Below are positions 53,396 through 63,416 of a stretch of 64,000 nt of DNA, piece by piece. The stretch lies in the NCBI RefSeq assembly GCF_016461955.1, contig NZ_JADMNM010000001.1, positions 117,597-181,596 of the forward strand, read 5' to 3'. The notes below the pieces were generated by a model. It was not told the DNA's origin, did no database searches, and saw only the letters and a program-made list of their open reading frames with translations. The translations under genes were made by a program, and so were the position numbers. This DNA is from Qipengyuania sp. YIM B01966. Lineage in GTDB: Bacteria; Pseudomonadota; Alphaproteobacteria; Sphingomonadales; Sphingomonadaceae. Within the stretch, counting starts at the first letter, position 1. Every line of letters starts with the position of its first letter.

Positions 53396-53514
53396 CCCAT
53401 CCTCGCAATCGTAATGGCGTAGAACAGAATCACCAGAAAGACGAGCACGCCGCCCAGCGCCAGATTGCGCGACTTCTGCCGGCGGCGGATTTCGGCCTGC
53501 TGATCGGGTGTCAT
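53392..53514 (-). CDS. Small CoxF-like membrane protein
   Basis: A 40-residue gene with one transmembrane helix (residues about 19-35, [19 protein letters not shown]) after a basic N-terminus ([10 protein letters not shown]). It overlaps ctaB and ctaG by four bases each (ATGA), the position where alphaproteobacteria often encode a CoxF/subunit-IV-like small protein. Likely a minor oxidase subunit or assembly factor. Confidence 0.8.
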   Translation of the reverse strand: MTPDQQAEIRRRQKSRNLALGGVLVFLVILFYAITIARMG

Positions 53515-54428
53515 ACGGTCCCTCCTAGGCCGGAAACGGTCCGGTCCGCAACCAGCGCGGCAAAGAGCACGAAGAGATAGAACACGCTGTAGCCAAACAG
53601 CCGCTTTTCCGGGCGCATCCCGTCGCCCGGCGTGCTGCTTCGCAGCGCTACCGGCACGGCGAAAGCGACGAACAGGGCCGAGAGCGCGGCAGCTGCAATG
53701 CCGTAAAACCAGCCGGTGCCGCCGATCCACCACGGCGCCACCGCGACCGGAACTAGGATCAGGCTGTAGAGCAGGATCTGGCGCCTTGTGGACCGCTCGC
53801 CCCGGACCACCGGCATCATAGGGATGCCGACCTTGGCGTAATCGGACTGGACGAACAGCGCAAGCGCCCAGAAATGCGGCGGTGTCCAGGTAAAGATGAT
53901 CAGGAACAGCAGCACCGGCGTCAGGGTGATTTCGCCGGTGACCGCCACCCAACCGATCAGCGGGGGGAACGCCCCCGCACCGCCGCCAATCACGATGTTC
54001 TGCGGCGTGCGCGGCTTGAGCCAGATGGTGTAGATCACCGCGTAATAGAGGATCGACAGGGCGAGGATTGCCGCCGCCAGCCAGTGGACCGCCAGCCCCA
54101 TGATCGCCACCGAGGCAACCGACAGGGCAATGCCGAAATCGCGCGCATCCTTGCGCTGCAAGCGGCCCGAGGGCAGCGGGCGCGCGGCCGTCCGCTTCAT
54201 CCCGGCGTCGATGTCGGCTTCCCACCACTGGTTGAGCGCGGCCGCGCCGCCAGCACCAATGGCAATGCACAGGATCGCGGCAAAGCCGATCACCGGGTGG
54301 ATGCTGCCCGGCGCCGCGAGCAGGCCGCATAGCCCGGTGAAAATCACCAGGCTCATCACCCGCGGCTTCGTCAGCGCAAAGAAATCGCGCCAATCGGCCG
54401 GCAGGGTCTGAACGGCACCAATGGTCAA
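53511..54428 (-). CDS. ctaB: Protohaem IX farnesyltransferase
   Basis: A 305-residue polytopic prenyltransferase that makes haem O for the aa3 oxidase. The first Asp motif is in [23 protein letters not shown] (key part [13 protein letters not shown]), and the second region is [13 protein letters not shown] with [13 protein letters not shown]. It is 73 bases after ctaD, with a hairpin between. Confidence 0.94.
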   Translation of the reverse strand: MTIGAVQTLPADWRDFFALTKPRVMSLVIFTGLCGLLAAPGSIHPVIGFAAILCIAIGAGGAAALNQWWEADIDAGMKRTAARPLPSGRLQRKDARDFGIALSVASVAIMGLAVHWLAAAILALSILYYAVIYTIWLKPRTPQNIVIGGGAGAFPPLIGWVAVTGEITLTPVLLFLIIFTWTPPHFWALALFVQSDYAKVGIPMMPVVRGERSTRRQILLYSLILVPVAVAPWWIGGTGWFYGIAAAALSALFVAFAVPVALRSSTPGDGMRPEKRLFGYSVFYLFVLFAALVADRTVSGLGGTV

Positions 54429-54451
54429 CAGCTTGTCCTTGTGACAGACGA

Positions 54452-54475
54452 AGGGCGCGCCTTGCGGCGCGCCCT
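54452..54475 (-). terminator. Hairpin between ctaD and ctaB
   Basis: AGGGCGCGCC and GGCGCGCCCT form a perfect 10-bp stem with a 4-base loop, 26 bases past the ctaD stop. No T run follows, so it is more likely a partial terminator or an RNA-stability element than a full stop. Confidence 0.5.
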
Positions 54476-54501
54476 CCCCTTACTCGCGTGTTCCTGCCGC
54501 C

Positions 54502-56223
54502 TCAGGCGTTCGCGGGGCGTTCACCCGCCGGCAGGTGATTGTGATAGTCGTTGGCTTCGGTGATCACCGGCAGCGTTTCGAACTGGTGGTAAGGCGGCGG
54601 GCTCGGCAGCGTCCACTCTAGCGTGGTCGCCCCTTCGCCCCAGTAATTGCCTTCTGCCTTGCGCCCGGCAAACAGGGCGTAACCGATGTTCACAAAGAAG
54701 ATCAGCATCGAGCCGGCCATGATCATGTAGCCGTACGACGCCATCTCGTTGAAATAGCTGTAGGCCGGTGTGAAGTCCGGATAGCGGCGCGGCATCCCCT
54801 GCACGCCGAGGAAATGCATCGGGAAGAAGATCACGTTCACGCCGATGAAGAATGTCCAGAAGTGGAGATGCGACAGCAACTCGCTGTGCCAGCGACCGCT
54901 CATCTTCGGGAACCAGTAATAAAAGCCCGCAAACAGCGAGAACACCGCACCCATCGACAGCACGTAGTGGAAATGCGCCACCACGTAGTAGGTGTCGTGA
55001 AGGTTGTCGTCGATCCCGCCATTGGCGAGCACAACGCCGGTCACGCCGCCGATGGTGAACAGGAAAATGAAGCCCAGCGCCCAGACCATCGGCGATTTGA
55101 ATTCGAGGCTGCCGCCCCACATCGTCGCGATCCACGAGAAAATCTTTACGCCTGTCGGCACGGCGATGACCATCGTCGCGGCGGTGAAGTACATCTTGGT
55201 GTTAACGTCGAGGCCGACCGTATACATGTGGTGCGCCCAGACGATGAACCCGACAAAGCCGATCGCCACCATCGCGTAGGCCATCCCGAGATAACCGAAC
55301 ACGGGCTTGCGGCTGAAAGTCGCGACGATCTGGCTGATCATCCCGAAGCCGGGCAGGATCATGATATACACTTCGGGGTGGCCGAAGAACCAGAACAGAT
55401 GCTGATACAGCACCGGGTCGCCGCCGCCGGCGGGATCAAAGAAGGTCGTGCCGAAATTGCGATCGGTCAGCAGCATGGTGATGGCGGCCGCCAGCACCGG
55501 CAGCGCCAGCAGCAGCAGGAAGGCGGTGACCAGCACCGACCACACGAACAGCGGCATCTTGTGCAGCGTCATGCCTGGCGCGCGCATGTTGAAGATGGTG
55601 GTGATGAAGTTGATCGCCCCCATGATCGAGGCGGCACCCGCCAAATGCAGCGCGAAGATCGCAAAATCGACCGCCGGCCCCTGCGAACCCGTGGTCGAAA
55701 GCGGCGCATAGACGGTCCAGCCCGTGCCCGCTCCGTTGCCCGTTCCGCCCGGCACAAAGGTGCTGAACATCAGCGAACAGAACGCGACAAAGGTCAGCCA
55801 GAAGCTGATATTGTTCATCCGAGGGAACGCCATGTCGGGCGCACCGATCATCAGCGGCACGAACCAGTTGCCAAAGCCCCCGATCATTGCCGGCATGACC
55901 ATGAAGAACACCATGATCAGGCCGTGCGCCGTGATCAGCACGTTCCACAGGTGCAGGTTCTGGTCGAATCCGGCCTCGCCGCCCATGAAATTGACCCACC
56001 AGCCGAGATACTGGATCCCGGGGTGCATCAGTTCCATCCGCATGATGCCCGAAATCGCCCCGCCGACGATGCCGGCGAAGATCGCGAAGATCAGGTACAG
56101 CGTGCCGATATCCTTGTGGTTGGTCGACATGAACCAACGGGCAAAGAAGCCGGGCTTGTGATCCGCGTCATGATGCGCGTGATCGCCATGGTGGGCCTGG
56201 AACGTTTCGGCGGTAGTAGCCAT
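54502..56223 (-). CDS. ctaD: Cytochrome c oxidase subunit I (aa3 type)
   Basis: A 573-residue haem-copper oxidase catalytic subunit with 12 helices. Haem a and Cu_B ligands are visible: [30 protein letters not shown] (His-Tyr cross-link), [10 protein letters not shown] and [21 protein letters not shown] shows the A-type with its Glu gate. The N-terminal SCRPTTN-type shadow frames are ignored. It follows ctaC by 30 bases. Confidence 0.96.
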   Translation of the reverse strand: MATTAETFQAHHGDHAHHDADHKPGFFARWFMSTNHKDIGTLYLIFAIFAGIVGGAISGIMRMELMHPGIQYLGWWVNFMGGEAGFDQNLHLWNVLITAHGLIMVFFMVMPAMIGGFGNWFVPLMIGAPDMAFPRMNNISFWLTFVAFCSLMFSTFVPGGTGNGAGTGWTVYAPLSTTGSQGPAVDFAIFALHLAGAASIMGAINFITTIFNMRAPGMTLHKMPLFVWSVLVTAFLLLLALPVLAAAITMLLTDRNFGTTFFDPAGGGDPVLYQHLFWFFGHPEVYIMILPGFGMISQIVATFSRKPVFGYLGMAYAMVAIGFVGFIVWAHHMYTVGLDVNTKMYFTAATMVIAVPTGVKIFSWIATMWGGSLEFKSPMVWALGFIFLFTIGGVTGVVLANGGIDDNLHDTYYVVAHFHYVLSMGAVFSLFAGFYYWFPKMSGRWHSELLSHLHFWTFFIGVNVIFFPMHFLGVQGMPRRYPDFTPAYSYFNEMASYGYMIMAGSMLIFFVNIGYALFAGRKAEGNYWGEGATTLEWTLPSPPPYHQFETLPVITEANDYHNHLPAGERPANA

Positions 56224-56253
56224 GAGAGGTCTCGTTCTTCGCTAAATCGAATG

Positions 56254-57432
56254 TCAGGTCGTCGGCGTTTCGGCAACGGTTTCGCCCTCGCGCTGGGCGG
56301 CATCCATGCCCGGCGTTTCGGCGGAGACAGCGCCGGCCGGCAGCGCGGCGGCAGTCGCCGCCGGCGCGGGCGCGGCAGCGGCAGCCGGTTCGGGCGCACC
56401 AACCGTACCGCCGGGCTGCGTACGTACCCACGCCTCCCATTGCGCGCGGGGCAGCGCCTCGACCGCGATCGGCATGTAGCCGTGGCGCACGCCGCACAGT
56501 TCCGAACACTGGCCGTAATAGATGCCCGGCTCCTTGATGAACAGGCGCTTCTCATTCAGCCGCCCCGGCACCGCGTCGAGCTTGAACCACAGCGAGGGCA
56601 CGGCGAAGGAGTGGATCACATCGGCTGCGGTAGTCTGGATGCGCAGCCATTCGCCGGCCGGCACCACCATCCGCTTGTCGACCGCCAACTGGGCCGGCTC
56701 GCCCGCGGCCAGCGCGTCAGCTTCGGGCAGCATGTTCGAGATCACTTCGAACCCGCCATTGTCGGGATAGGTATAACCCCAGTACCACTGATAACCTGTG
56801 ACCTTGATCGTCACCGCATCTTCCGGCGCGCTTTCATACTGCTTGGCCAGCAGCGAGATCGACGGGATCGCGATGCCCAGCAGGATCAGCACGGGCAGGC
56901 CCGTCCAGATAACTTCGATCAGCGTGTTGTGGCTGGTTTTCGACGCCACCGGATTGGCGCCGCGGCGATACCGCATCACCACCCACAGCAGCAGCGCAAG
57001 CACGAACAGGCTGATCAGCGTGATGATCGGCATCAACACCGCGTTGTGCATCCACAGCGCATATTGGCCATTTGGCGAATACTGGTCCTGAAAATTGATC
57101 CGCCCGTCGATCGGCTGCCCCTTGATCATGTCCGGACCCAGCGGCGTGTAGCTGCCGGCCGGCGCAGTGGCCGAAGCGGCCGCGGTCGGGTCCGCACCCG
57201 CCGCCTCGGGACCACTGGCCGTGACGACATCATCCGCAGGCTCAGCCGGCGTTGCCGACGGCGCTGGCGTGGCGGCAGCGGCACCTGGGCCGGCCGGCGC
57301 TGCCGTCGCGGCCGCAGTCGGCGCAGCAGCAGCCTGCCCGAGCGCGACCTGCGGCGCGGTGGCCAGCAGCATGGCTGCGCACAGCGGCATCATGGCCCGC
57401 ATGGTCCGCTGGATGGAGTCACCAAGAATCAT
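56254..57432 (-). CDS. ctaC: Cytochrome c oxidase subunit II
   Basis: A 392-residue protein. After a signal region and a long Ala/Pro linker (residues about 30-85) come two transmembrane helices and a cupredoxin domain. The Cu_A site is CSELCGVRHGYM, around residues 310-321. An Ala/Pro/Glu tail of about 50 residues follows the usual end. Start at ATG 57432 is likely though its ribosome site is weak; the frame stays open further upstream. First gene of the aa3 cluster. Confidence 0.93.
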   Translation of the reverse strand: MILGDSIQRTMRAMMPLCAAMLLATAPQVALGQAAAAPTAAATAAPAGPGAAAATPAPSATPAEPADDVVTASGPEAAGADPTAAASATAPAGSYTPLGPDMIKGQPIDGRINFQDQYSPNGQYALWMHNAVLMPIITLISLFVLALLLWVVMRYRRGANPVASKTSHNTLIEVIWTGLPVLILLGIAIPSISLLAKQYESAPEDAVTIKVTGYQWYWGYTYPDNGGFEVISNMLPEADALAAGEPAQLAVDKRMVVPAGEWLRIQTTAADVIHSFAVPSLWFKLDAVPGRLNEKRLFIKEPGIYYGQCSELCGVRHGYMPIAVEALPRAQWEAWVRTQPGGTVGAPEPAAAAAPAPAATAAALPAGAVSAETPGMDAAQREGETVAETPTT

Positions 57433-57626
57433 CGTGTTCGGCGCTTTCGCTTCTCGGGTTGTCACCGCGCGGCGCGGCGCGGCAGAGCCCCCCTCAATGA
57501 GGCAATCTGTCGGGCCTATACGCACGCTTGCCCCCCGCCTCAAGCGCTTCTAGGGAGATTTTTCGACAGGCTCCGCGCCGGGCTGATGGCCGAAGGCGCC
57601 GGGCCGCTGAAGAGTTTTGACTGAAC

Positions 57627-58208
57627 ATGACTGAAGACGAGGTTCTCGCCGAATTTCGCGCGTGCGATGCGCTCCTGTCCGGCCATTTTCTGCTCTCCTC
57701 CGGCCGGCACAGCGCCAATTACCTCCAATGCGCGCGCCTGCTGATGAACCCTGAACGCGCCGGGCGCATCGCCTTTGCCATGGTCCAGGCCATGCCGCGC
57801 GAATTGCGGGCGCGGATCGACAAGGTCGTGTCGCCGGCAATGGGCGGGATCATTATCGGGCACGAGGTCGGACGCGCGCTGGGCCGCGATGCGCTGTTCC
57901 TCGAGCGACCCACCGGCACTTTCGAATTCCGTCGCGGCTTCTCGCTCGAACCGGGCGACCAGGTGCTGATGGTCGAGGATGTCGTTACCACCGGCCTGTC
58001 CAGCCGCGAGGCGATGGCGGCGGTGGCGGCGGCGGGCGGTGAAGTGATTGCGCTCGCCAGCATCGTCGATCGCTCCGGCGGGGAAGCGGCGTTCGACGTG
58101 CCGTTCTATCCGCTCGTAGCGCTCAACTTCCCGACCTATGGCGAAGGCGAAGTGCCGGCCGATCTCGCCGCCATGCCGGTGACCAAGCCCGGCAGCCGCG
58201 CGGCGTGA
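57627..58208 (+). CDS. pyrE: Orotate phosphoribosyltransferase
   Basis: A 193-residue enzyme of pyrimidine synthesis. The PRPP motif is [18 protein letters not shown], and the N-terminal [19 protein letters not shown] binds orotate. It starts the run pyrE-pdxJ-acpS-lepB and overlaps pdxJ by four bases. Confidence 0.95.
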   Translation: MTEDEVLAEFRACDALLSGHFLLSSGRHSANYLQCARLLMNPERAGRIAFAMVQAMPRELRARIDKVVSPAMGGIIIGHEVGRALGRDALFLERPTGTFEFRRGFSLEPGDQVLMVEDVVTTGLSSREAMAAVAAAGGEVIALASIVDRSGGEAAFDVPFYPLVALNFPTYGEGEVPADLAAMPVTKPGSRAA

Positions 58209-58939
58209 GCCTTTCCCGCCCTCTGCGGCTTGGGGTCAATATCGACCATGTGGCGACCATCCGCAACGCGCGCGGCGGCGAGCATCCCGACCCGGTGCGC
58301 GCGGCCGAAATCGTCGCGGCTTGCGGCGGCGACGGCATCACCGCTCATCTGCGCGAAGACCGGCGGCACATCCGCGATGACGACCTGGCGCGCATCCAGG
58401 CAGCGACCGATCTGCCGCTCAACCTCGAAATGGCCGCGACGGAAGAGATGCTGGCGATTGCCCTGCGCCACAAACCGCACGCCGCCTGCATCGTGCCCGA
58501 ACGTCGCGAGGAACGCACCACCGAAGGGGGGCTCGATGCGGCCGGGCAGCACAACCGCCTCGCCCCGATCGTCGCGCGGCTGACCGATGCGGGCATCCGC
58601 GTCAGCCTGTTCATCGCCCCCGAGGAACGCCAGATCGAGGCGGCCTTGCGGCTGCGCGCGCCGGTGGTCGAACTGCATACCGGCGAATATGCCCATGCCA
58701 GCGACGAGGAGCGCGCAACCGAATTGCGCAAGCTCGCGGACATGGCGGCGCTGGCCGCCAAGAACGGCATCGAGCCTCATGCCGGCCATGGCCTCACCTA
58801 TGACAATGTTCAGCCGGTGGCCGCCATCCCGCAAGTGGCAGAGCTCAATATCGGCCATTATCTGATCGGCGAAGCGGTGTTTGTCGGCCTTGAGGCGAGC
58901 GTCGGGCGGATGCGCGCGTTGATGGACGCGGCGCGGTGA
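58205..58939 (+). CDS. pdxJ: Pyridoxine 5'-phosphate synthase
   Basis: A 244-residue TIM-barrel enzyme that closes the pyridoxine ring. [46 protein letters not shown] and [13 protein letters not shown] are all diagnostic. It starts at GTG in the pyrE stop and overlaps acpS by four bases. Confidence 0.97.
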   Translation: MSLSRPLRLGVNIDHVATIRNARGGEHPDPVRAAEIVAACGGDGITAHLREDRRHIRDDDLARIQAATDLPLNLEMAATEEMLAIALRHKPHAACIVPERREERTTEGGLDAAGQHNRLAPIVARLTDAGIRVSLFIAPEERQIEAALRLRAPVVELHTGEYAHASDEERATELRKLADMAALAAKNGIEPHAGHGLTYDNVQPVAAIPQVAELNIGHYLIGEAVFVGLEASVGRMRALMDAAR

Positions 58940-59337
58940 TTATCGGCCTCGGCTCGGACCTCTGCAATATCGAGCGCATCCAGGCCTCGCTCGACCGCTT
59001 TGGCGCGCGCTTCGAACAGCGAGTGTTCACCGCCGCCGAACAGGCCAAGGCCGCCCGCCGCCCGCTGACCCGCGCGGGCACTTATGCCAAACGGTTCGCG
59101 GCGAAAGAGGCGTTCAGCAAGGCGGTCGGCACAGGTTTCAAGCGTGGCGTGTTCATGAAGGACATCGGCGTCATCAACGCCCCCTCGGGCGCGCCGACGC
59201 TGGCGCTGAGCGGCGGGGCGGCCGCGCGGCTTGCCGAGATGGTTCCGGCAGGCCATGAGGCGCATATTCACCTGACGCTGACCGACGATCACCCTTTTGC
59301 GCAAGCCTTCGTCATTATCGAGGCGCGCCCGCTCTGA
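58936..59337 (+). CDS. acpS: Holo-[acyl-carrier-protein] synthase
   Basis: A 133-residue phosphopantetheinyl transferase. The Mg-binding Asp is in [14 protein letters not shown] and the catalytic Glu/Lys are in [16 protein letters not shown]. It starts at GTG in the pdxJ stop codon. The product loads ACP with its pantetheine arm. Confidence 0.96.
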   Translation: MIIGLGSDLCNIERIQASLDRFGARFEQRVFTAAEQAKAARRPLTRAGTYAKRFAAKEAFSKAVGTGFKRGVFMKDIGVINAPSGAPTLALSGGAAARLAEMVPAGHEAHIHLTLTDDHPFAQAFVIIEARPL

Positions 59338-59351
59338 GTATTTCCGCCCCC

Positions 59352-60203
59352 GTGCCTGCCCCCGAAACAACCGAACCAGCCCCGCCGATCAATTGGGGCG
59401 CGGAACTGCGCGGCCTCGCGCTGATGCTGCTCGCCGTGCTCGGCTTTCACAGCTTCATCGCCAAGCCGTTCTATATCCCCAGCGAATCGATGATGCCCAA
59501 CCTGCTGGTCGGCGACCGGCTGGTTGTCAGCAAATATCCTTATGGCTGGAGCTGGGTGTCGGCGAGCTTCCACCTGCTGCCCCGCGGCGACTGGCGGCTG
59601 CTACCGCGCACGCCCGAATATGGCGATATCGTGATCGCCGTGCCGCCCGGCCGCGACGAGGATTATATCAAGCGGGTCGTTGCCCTGCCGGGCGACCGCA
59701 TCGCGCTGGTCAACGGGCAGATTGTCCTGAACGGCAAGCCGGTGCCGCAAGCGGTGGAACCGCCGATCGACCTGCCAGTCGATGCCAACGCCCGCTGCGA
59801 GGATTATATCTACCCAGGCGCCCGGCAGATGACGCCGGGCGGCGCAGTCTGCCAGTTGCCGGTCTATCGCGAGACGTTGCCGAACGGGGCGACCTATCTC
59901 GTCATCGACCACCAGAACCAGCGGCTCGACACCATGGCCGAGCTGACCGTTCCGGCCGGGCACGTCTTCCTGATGGGCGACAACCGCGACGAATCCGCCG
60001 ACAGCCGCGAGGAGGCCTGGCGTGGCGGGCTCGACGGTCCGGTGCCGCTGGCCGATGTCGGCGGACGGGCCGAGTTCATCACCTTTTCGCTCGACGGAAC
60101 GACCGGCTGGAACCCGGCCAGTTGGTATAAATCCTTGCGCGCGGGCCGTGCGTGGACCACCCTGCGCCCGGCGATCGCGAAACGAGGGGGGCAGCGGCCA
60201 TGA
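59352..60203 (+). CDS. lepB: Signal peptidase I
   Basis: A 283-residue membrane protease. One N-terminal helix (residues about 20-37) precedes the catalytic Ser in YIPSESMMPNLLVGDRL and the catalytic Lys in YIKRVVALPGDRI; GHVFLMGDNRDESADSR is the last box. It starts at GTG 59352, 14 bases after acpS, and overlaps the permease gene by four bases. Confidence 0.95.
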   Translation: MPAPETTEPAPPINWGAELRGLALMLLAVLGFHSFIAKPFYIPSESMMPNLLVGDRLVVSKYPYGWSWVSASFHLLPRGDWRLLPRTPEYGDIVIAVPPGRDEDYIKRVVALPGDRIALVNGQIVLNGKPVPQAVEPPIDLPVDANARCEDYIYPGARQMTPGGAVCQLPVYRETLPNGATYLVIDHQNQRLDTMAELTVPAGHVFLMGDNRDESADSREEAWRGGLDGPVPLADVGGRAEFITFSLDGTTGWNPASWYKSLRAGRAWTTLRPAIAKRGGQRP

Positions 60204-61342
60204 CCAGCGCAACGGGCGGAGCAGATCAGGTCCCCGCCCCCCCCGAACCGGACAGCGCGGCTGATCCCATTGCGGCCAGCCCGACCCGCATCGCGAACCC
60301 GGCCCTACGGTTCGAAGCCAAGAAGGCGATGGTCTGGGTGGCGATTGTCGGACTGGCGGTGCTGTCGGTCTATATCGCGTCGTCATTGCTGGTGATCTTC
60401 GGCGCGTTCGTGTTCGCCTCGCTGATCGATGGCGGCGCACGCCTGCTCGGCCGGGTGCTGCCGATCGCGCGCAAGTGGCGCATCGCGCTGGTGCTGCTGC
60501 TGGCGACCGCGTTCTTCGTCTGGCTGGCCAGTTTTGCCGGATCGCAAATATCGCAGCAGGCGGCGCAATTCCCGACCACGATCTATCAGCAGGCCGGTCG
60601 GCTGATCGCCTGGCTGCGCGAGCAGGGCTTTGCGATCAATCAAGGCGATATCGAAGGCTACGTCGCGCAGGCGATGGACGGCATCGGCACCGTGACCCGT
60701 GCGATCGGCGGGATTTTCGGCGGGCTGACGACGCTGTTCCTGATCATGGTGATCGGGATTTACCTGGCGGTCGAACCGCATCTGTACGAGCGCGGCAGTG
60801 CCTGGATGATCCCCGCCGACCGGCGCGAATCCTTCTATGAGACCGCCAGCCGCATGGGCGAAGCGATGCGGCGGCTGATGGCCGGGCGGATCGTCGGCAT
60901 GGTCTTCGAAGGCCTGTTCACCTATGCGCTGCTTGCCTGGTGGGGCGTGCCGATGGCCGCGTTGCTGGCGATCCTGACGGGCCTGTTGGCCTTCATCCCC
61001 AATATCGGCGCGCTGATTTCCGGTGCGCTGATGGTGCTGGTCGGCTTCTCGGTCGATACCAATACCGGCCTGTTCACGATCTTCGTCTACTTCTTCGTGC
61101 AGACGTTCGATGGCTATGTGATCATCCCGCTGATTGCCAAGAAGACCGTCGATCTTGCCCCTGGCCTGGTGCTGGCGATGCAGCTGATCATGGGCGTGTT
61201 GTTCGGGCTGATGGGCCTGTTCCTGGCCGATCCGCTACTGGCGATGATCAAGGTCGCGCTCGAACGGCGCTCCGAAGAAAACATGGCCGAAGAGCCGACG
61301 CCGGCGCCGCCCTCCCCCCAGGAGCTGCCCGTTGGCGCGTAA
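60200..61342 (+). CDS. AI-2E-family membrane transporter
   Basis: A 380-residue permease of the PF01594 family with about eight helices; FIPNIGALISG and DGYVIIPLIAKKTVDLAPGLVL (key parts) are conserved. Family members export autoinducer-2-like molecules or act as ion antiporters; the substrate cannot be told here. The ATG at 60200 overlaps the lepB stop. Confidence 0.87.
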   Translation: MTSATGGADQVPAPPEPDSAADPIAASPTRIANPALRFEAKKAMVWVAIVGLAVLSVYIASSLLVIFGAFVFASLIDGGARLLGRVLPIARKWRIALVLLLATAFFVWLASFAGSQISQQAAQFPTTIYQQAGRLIAWLREQGFAINQGDIEGYVAQAMDGIGTVTRAIGGIFGGLTTLFLIMVIGIYLAVEPHLYERGSAWMIPADRRESFYETASRMGEAMRRLMAGRIVGMVFEGLFTYALLAWWGVPMAALLAILTGLLAFIPNIGALISGALMVLVGFSVDTNTGLFTIFVYFFVQTFDGYVIIPLIAKKTVDLAPGLVLAMQLIMGVLFGLMGLFLADPLLAMIKVALERRSEENMAEEPTPAPPSPQELPVGA

Positions 61343-62474
61343 GTTCCTCTATGTCGTGGCCGGGCTGATCGTGCTGGCGCTGGCCGCGCTGTTCGCGCTC
61401 AATCTGTGGTCCAAGCAGCTGACCGAATTCGCCTTCGTCCCGCGCAGCGAATTCGTCCGGCAGAACCCGCTCGAAAGCAACGCCTATAACGATCCGGCGA
61501 TGTGGTATTCGCGGCCCGGTATCGGCACCGATGATCCCGCGCGCTGGCAGCCGCGCTGGGCGGAGGGGGTCACGCCCGCGCCTTCGAACGTGCCTGACGG
61601 CCACCCGCCATTCGCAGTGTTCTTCGTGCACCCGACCTCCTATCTCGACCGGGCGGCGTGGAATGCGCCGCTCGACGATACGGGCAGCGCCGAGACTGCG
61701 CGCCTTTATCTGCGCGGCATGGCGACGCCGTTCAATCAGGCCGCCGAGATCTGGGCCCCGCGCTATCGGCAGGCGACTTTCGGCGCGTTCCTGCGCGACA
61801 GCCCGGCGGCACAGCAGGCGATCGATACGGCCTATCAGGACGTGCGGCAAGCCTATGCCTTCTTCCTCGCCACGGTCCCGGCAGACCGGCCGATCGTGCT
61901 GGTCGGCCACAGTCAGGGTGCGCTCCATTTGCTGCGTTTGCTGCGCGAGGAGTTCGCCGCGCCCGAGCAGAAGGCGCGCGTGGCCGCGATTTACGCCATC
62001 GGCTGGCCGATTTCGGTCACGCACGACCTGCCGGCGCTCGGCTTCCCCCCCTGCGCCACGCCCGAGCAGGGCAGCTGCATCCTCAGCTGGTCGAGCTATG
62101 CCGAGCCAGCCGATCCCTCGGCAGTGCTCGACGCCTATGGCAACTCGACCGGATTTGACGGCCAGCGCCGGGCCGGCAGCCCGATCCTGTGCACCAACCC
62201 GCTGACCGGCACGGTCGGCGGCGCCGCGCCGGCGGATGCCAATCCCGGCACGCTGGTGCCGCAGGACGACCTCAGCAGCGGGGTGCTGACGCCGGGGCTC
62301 GTGCCGGCACGCTGCGCCGAAAACGGCCTGCTACTGATTGGGCCGCCGCCCGAAATGGGCAACGCCGTGCTGCCGGGCAACAACTATCACGTCTATGATA
62401 TCCCGCTGTTCTGGCAGAGCGTGCAGGACGATGTCGGCCGCCGCGTGGCCGGCTGGGCCGCCGCCCGCCGCTGA
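61332..62474 (+). CDS. DUF3089 alpha/beta-hydrolase-like protein
   Basis: A 380-residue protein with one N-terminal transmembrane helix (residues about 5-25) and a periplasmic domain. FAVFFVHPTSYLDR, IVLVGHSQGALHLLRLL (nucleophile Ser) and YHVYDIPLFWQSVQDDV match DUF3089, a hydrolase-fold family of unknown substrate. TTG 61332 is the start, overlapping the permease by 11 bases. Confidence 0.82.
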   Translation: MARKFLYVVAGLIVLALAALFALNLWSKQLTEFAFVPRSEFVRQNPLESNAYNDPAMWYSRPGIGTDDPARWQPRWAEGVTPAPSNVPDGHPPFAVFFVHPTSYLDRAAWNAPLDDTGSAETARLYLRGMATPFNQAAEIWAPRYRQATFGAFLRDSPAAQQAIDTAYQDVRQAYAFFLATVPADRPIVLVGHSQGALHLLRLLREEFAAPEQKARVAAIYAIGWPISVTHDLPALGFPPCATPEQGSCILSWSSYAEPADPSAVLDAYGNSTGFDGQRRAGSPILCTNPLTGTVGGAAPADANPGTLVPQDDLSSGVLTPGLVPARCAENGLLLIGPPPEMGNAVLPGNNYHVYDIPLFWQSVQDDVGRRVAGWAAARR

Positions 62475-62475
62475 G

Positions 62476-62949
62476 ATGGCAACGGTGACCGATGATGCCG
62501 CCGCCTTCGCCGCGGCGCTGCCGAATGGCGGAGTGCTGCTGGCGCTCGACGTTGGCACCAAGACGATCGGAACCGCGCTGTGCGATGCGGGCTGGCGCTT
62601 CGCTTCGCCGGGCGCAACGCTGCCGCGCGGCAAGTTCACCCGCGACCGGGCCACGCTCGAAGACCTGATCCGCCAGCGCGCCGTGGCCGGGCTGGTGATC
62701 GGGTTGCCGCGCAACATGGATGGCAGCGAAGGGCCGCGCGCGCAGGCCAGCCGCGCCTATGCGCGCAACCTCGCCCCGCTTGGCCTGCCGATCCTGCTGT
62801 GGGACGAACGCTGGTCCACCGCCAGCGCCGAGCGGTCGATGATCGACCAGGACATGAGCCGCGCGCGGCGCGGCGAACGGATCGACGCTCATGCGGCGGC
62901 GGTAATCCTGCAGGCGGCGATTGACCGGCTGGCCGGCGGCGTGCTCTGA
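62476..62949 (+). CDS. ruvX: RuvX/YqgF-type RNase H-fold protein
   Basis: A 157-residue protein. ALDVGTKTIGTAL carries the first catalytic Asp, GLVIGLPRNMDGSEGPRAQ is the family signature and LLWDERWSTASAERSM and IDAHAAAVILQAAID hold the others. The family processes pre-16S rRNA or Holliday junctions. It begins one base after the DUF3089 stop. Confidence 0.92.
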   Translation: MATVTDDAAAFAAALPNGGVLLALDVGTKTIGTALCDAGWRFASPGATLPRGKFTRDRATLEDLIRQRAVAGLVIGLPRNMDGSEGPRAQASRAYARNLAPLGLPILLWDERWSTASAERSMIDQDMSRARRGERIDAHAAAVILQAAIDRLAGGVL

Positions 62950-62957
62950 CGGCAGCG

Positions 62958-63416
62958 ATGGACGAACGCCCCACCTTCGCCGCCGACGGTTTCGATGTCG
63001 CCAGGGCCGCCGCGCTGATGCTGGCGCAGGGCCATGCCGGCTGGCTGGGGCTGCGCTATCACGCGCACGGGCCGGACTGGGCCGAGCTGGAGCTTCCGTG
63101 GCGCGCGGATCTGATCGGCGAGGACGCGCGCCAGGTGCTCGCCTCCGGTCCGATCGTCAGCCTGATGGACATGGCCTCGGGCATGAGCGTGTGGATCAAG
63201 ATGGGCGCGTTCAAGGCCATCGCCACGCTCGACCTCCGGGTCGATTACGTCCGCCCCGCGCGGCCCGGCCATGCGGTGATCGGCCGGGTCGAATGTTACC
63301 GCGTAACCCGCTCGGCCGCGTTTGTGCGCGGCATGGCGCATGATGGCGATCCGGGCGATCCGGTGGCCCATGTCGCCGGCTGCTTCATGGCGATCATGGG
63401 GATGCGCTTGCCGTGA
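62958..63416 (+). CDS. PaaI-type hotdog thioesterase, first copy
   Basis: A 152-residue hotdog-fold protein: GWLGLRYHAHGPDWAELELP, a central helix with SLMDMASGMSVWI and ATLDLRVDYVRPA, the typical substrate-facing strands. It overlaps the next hotdog gene by four bases, which suggests a heteromeric or paralogous pair. Acyl-CoA substrate unknown. Confidence 0.83.
   Translation: MDERPTFAADGFDVARAAALMLAQGHAGWLGLRYHAHGPDWAELELPWRADLIGEDARQVLASGPIVSLMDMASGMSVWIKMGAFKAIATLDLRVDYVRPARPGHAVIGRVECYRVTRSAAFVRGMAHDGDPGDPVAHVAGCFMAIMGMRLP

Noticed and set aside
54814..57624. 936-codon plus-strand open frame opposite ctaD and ctaC
   Set aside because: Antisense shadow of two strongly conserved oxidase genes; its translation has a His/Arg/Asp-biased composition and no recognisable fold.
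57433..57626. Searched for an RNA gene or riboswitch between ctaC and pyrE
   Set aside because: No cloverleaf, conserved riboswitch core or convincing terminator could be drawn; it is likely just two divergent promoters.
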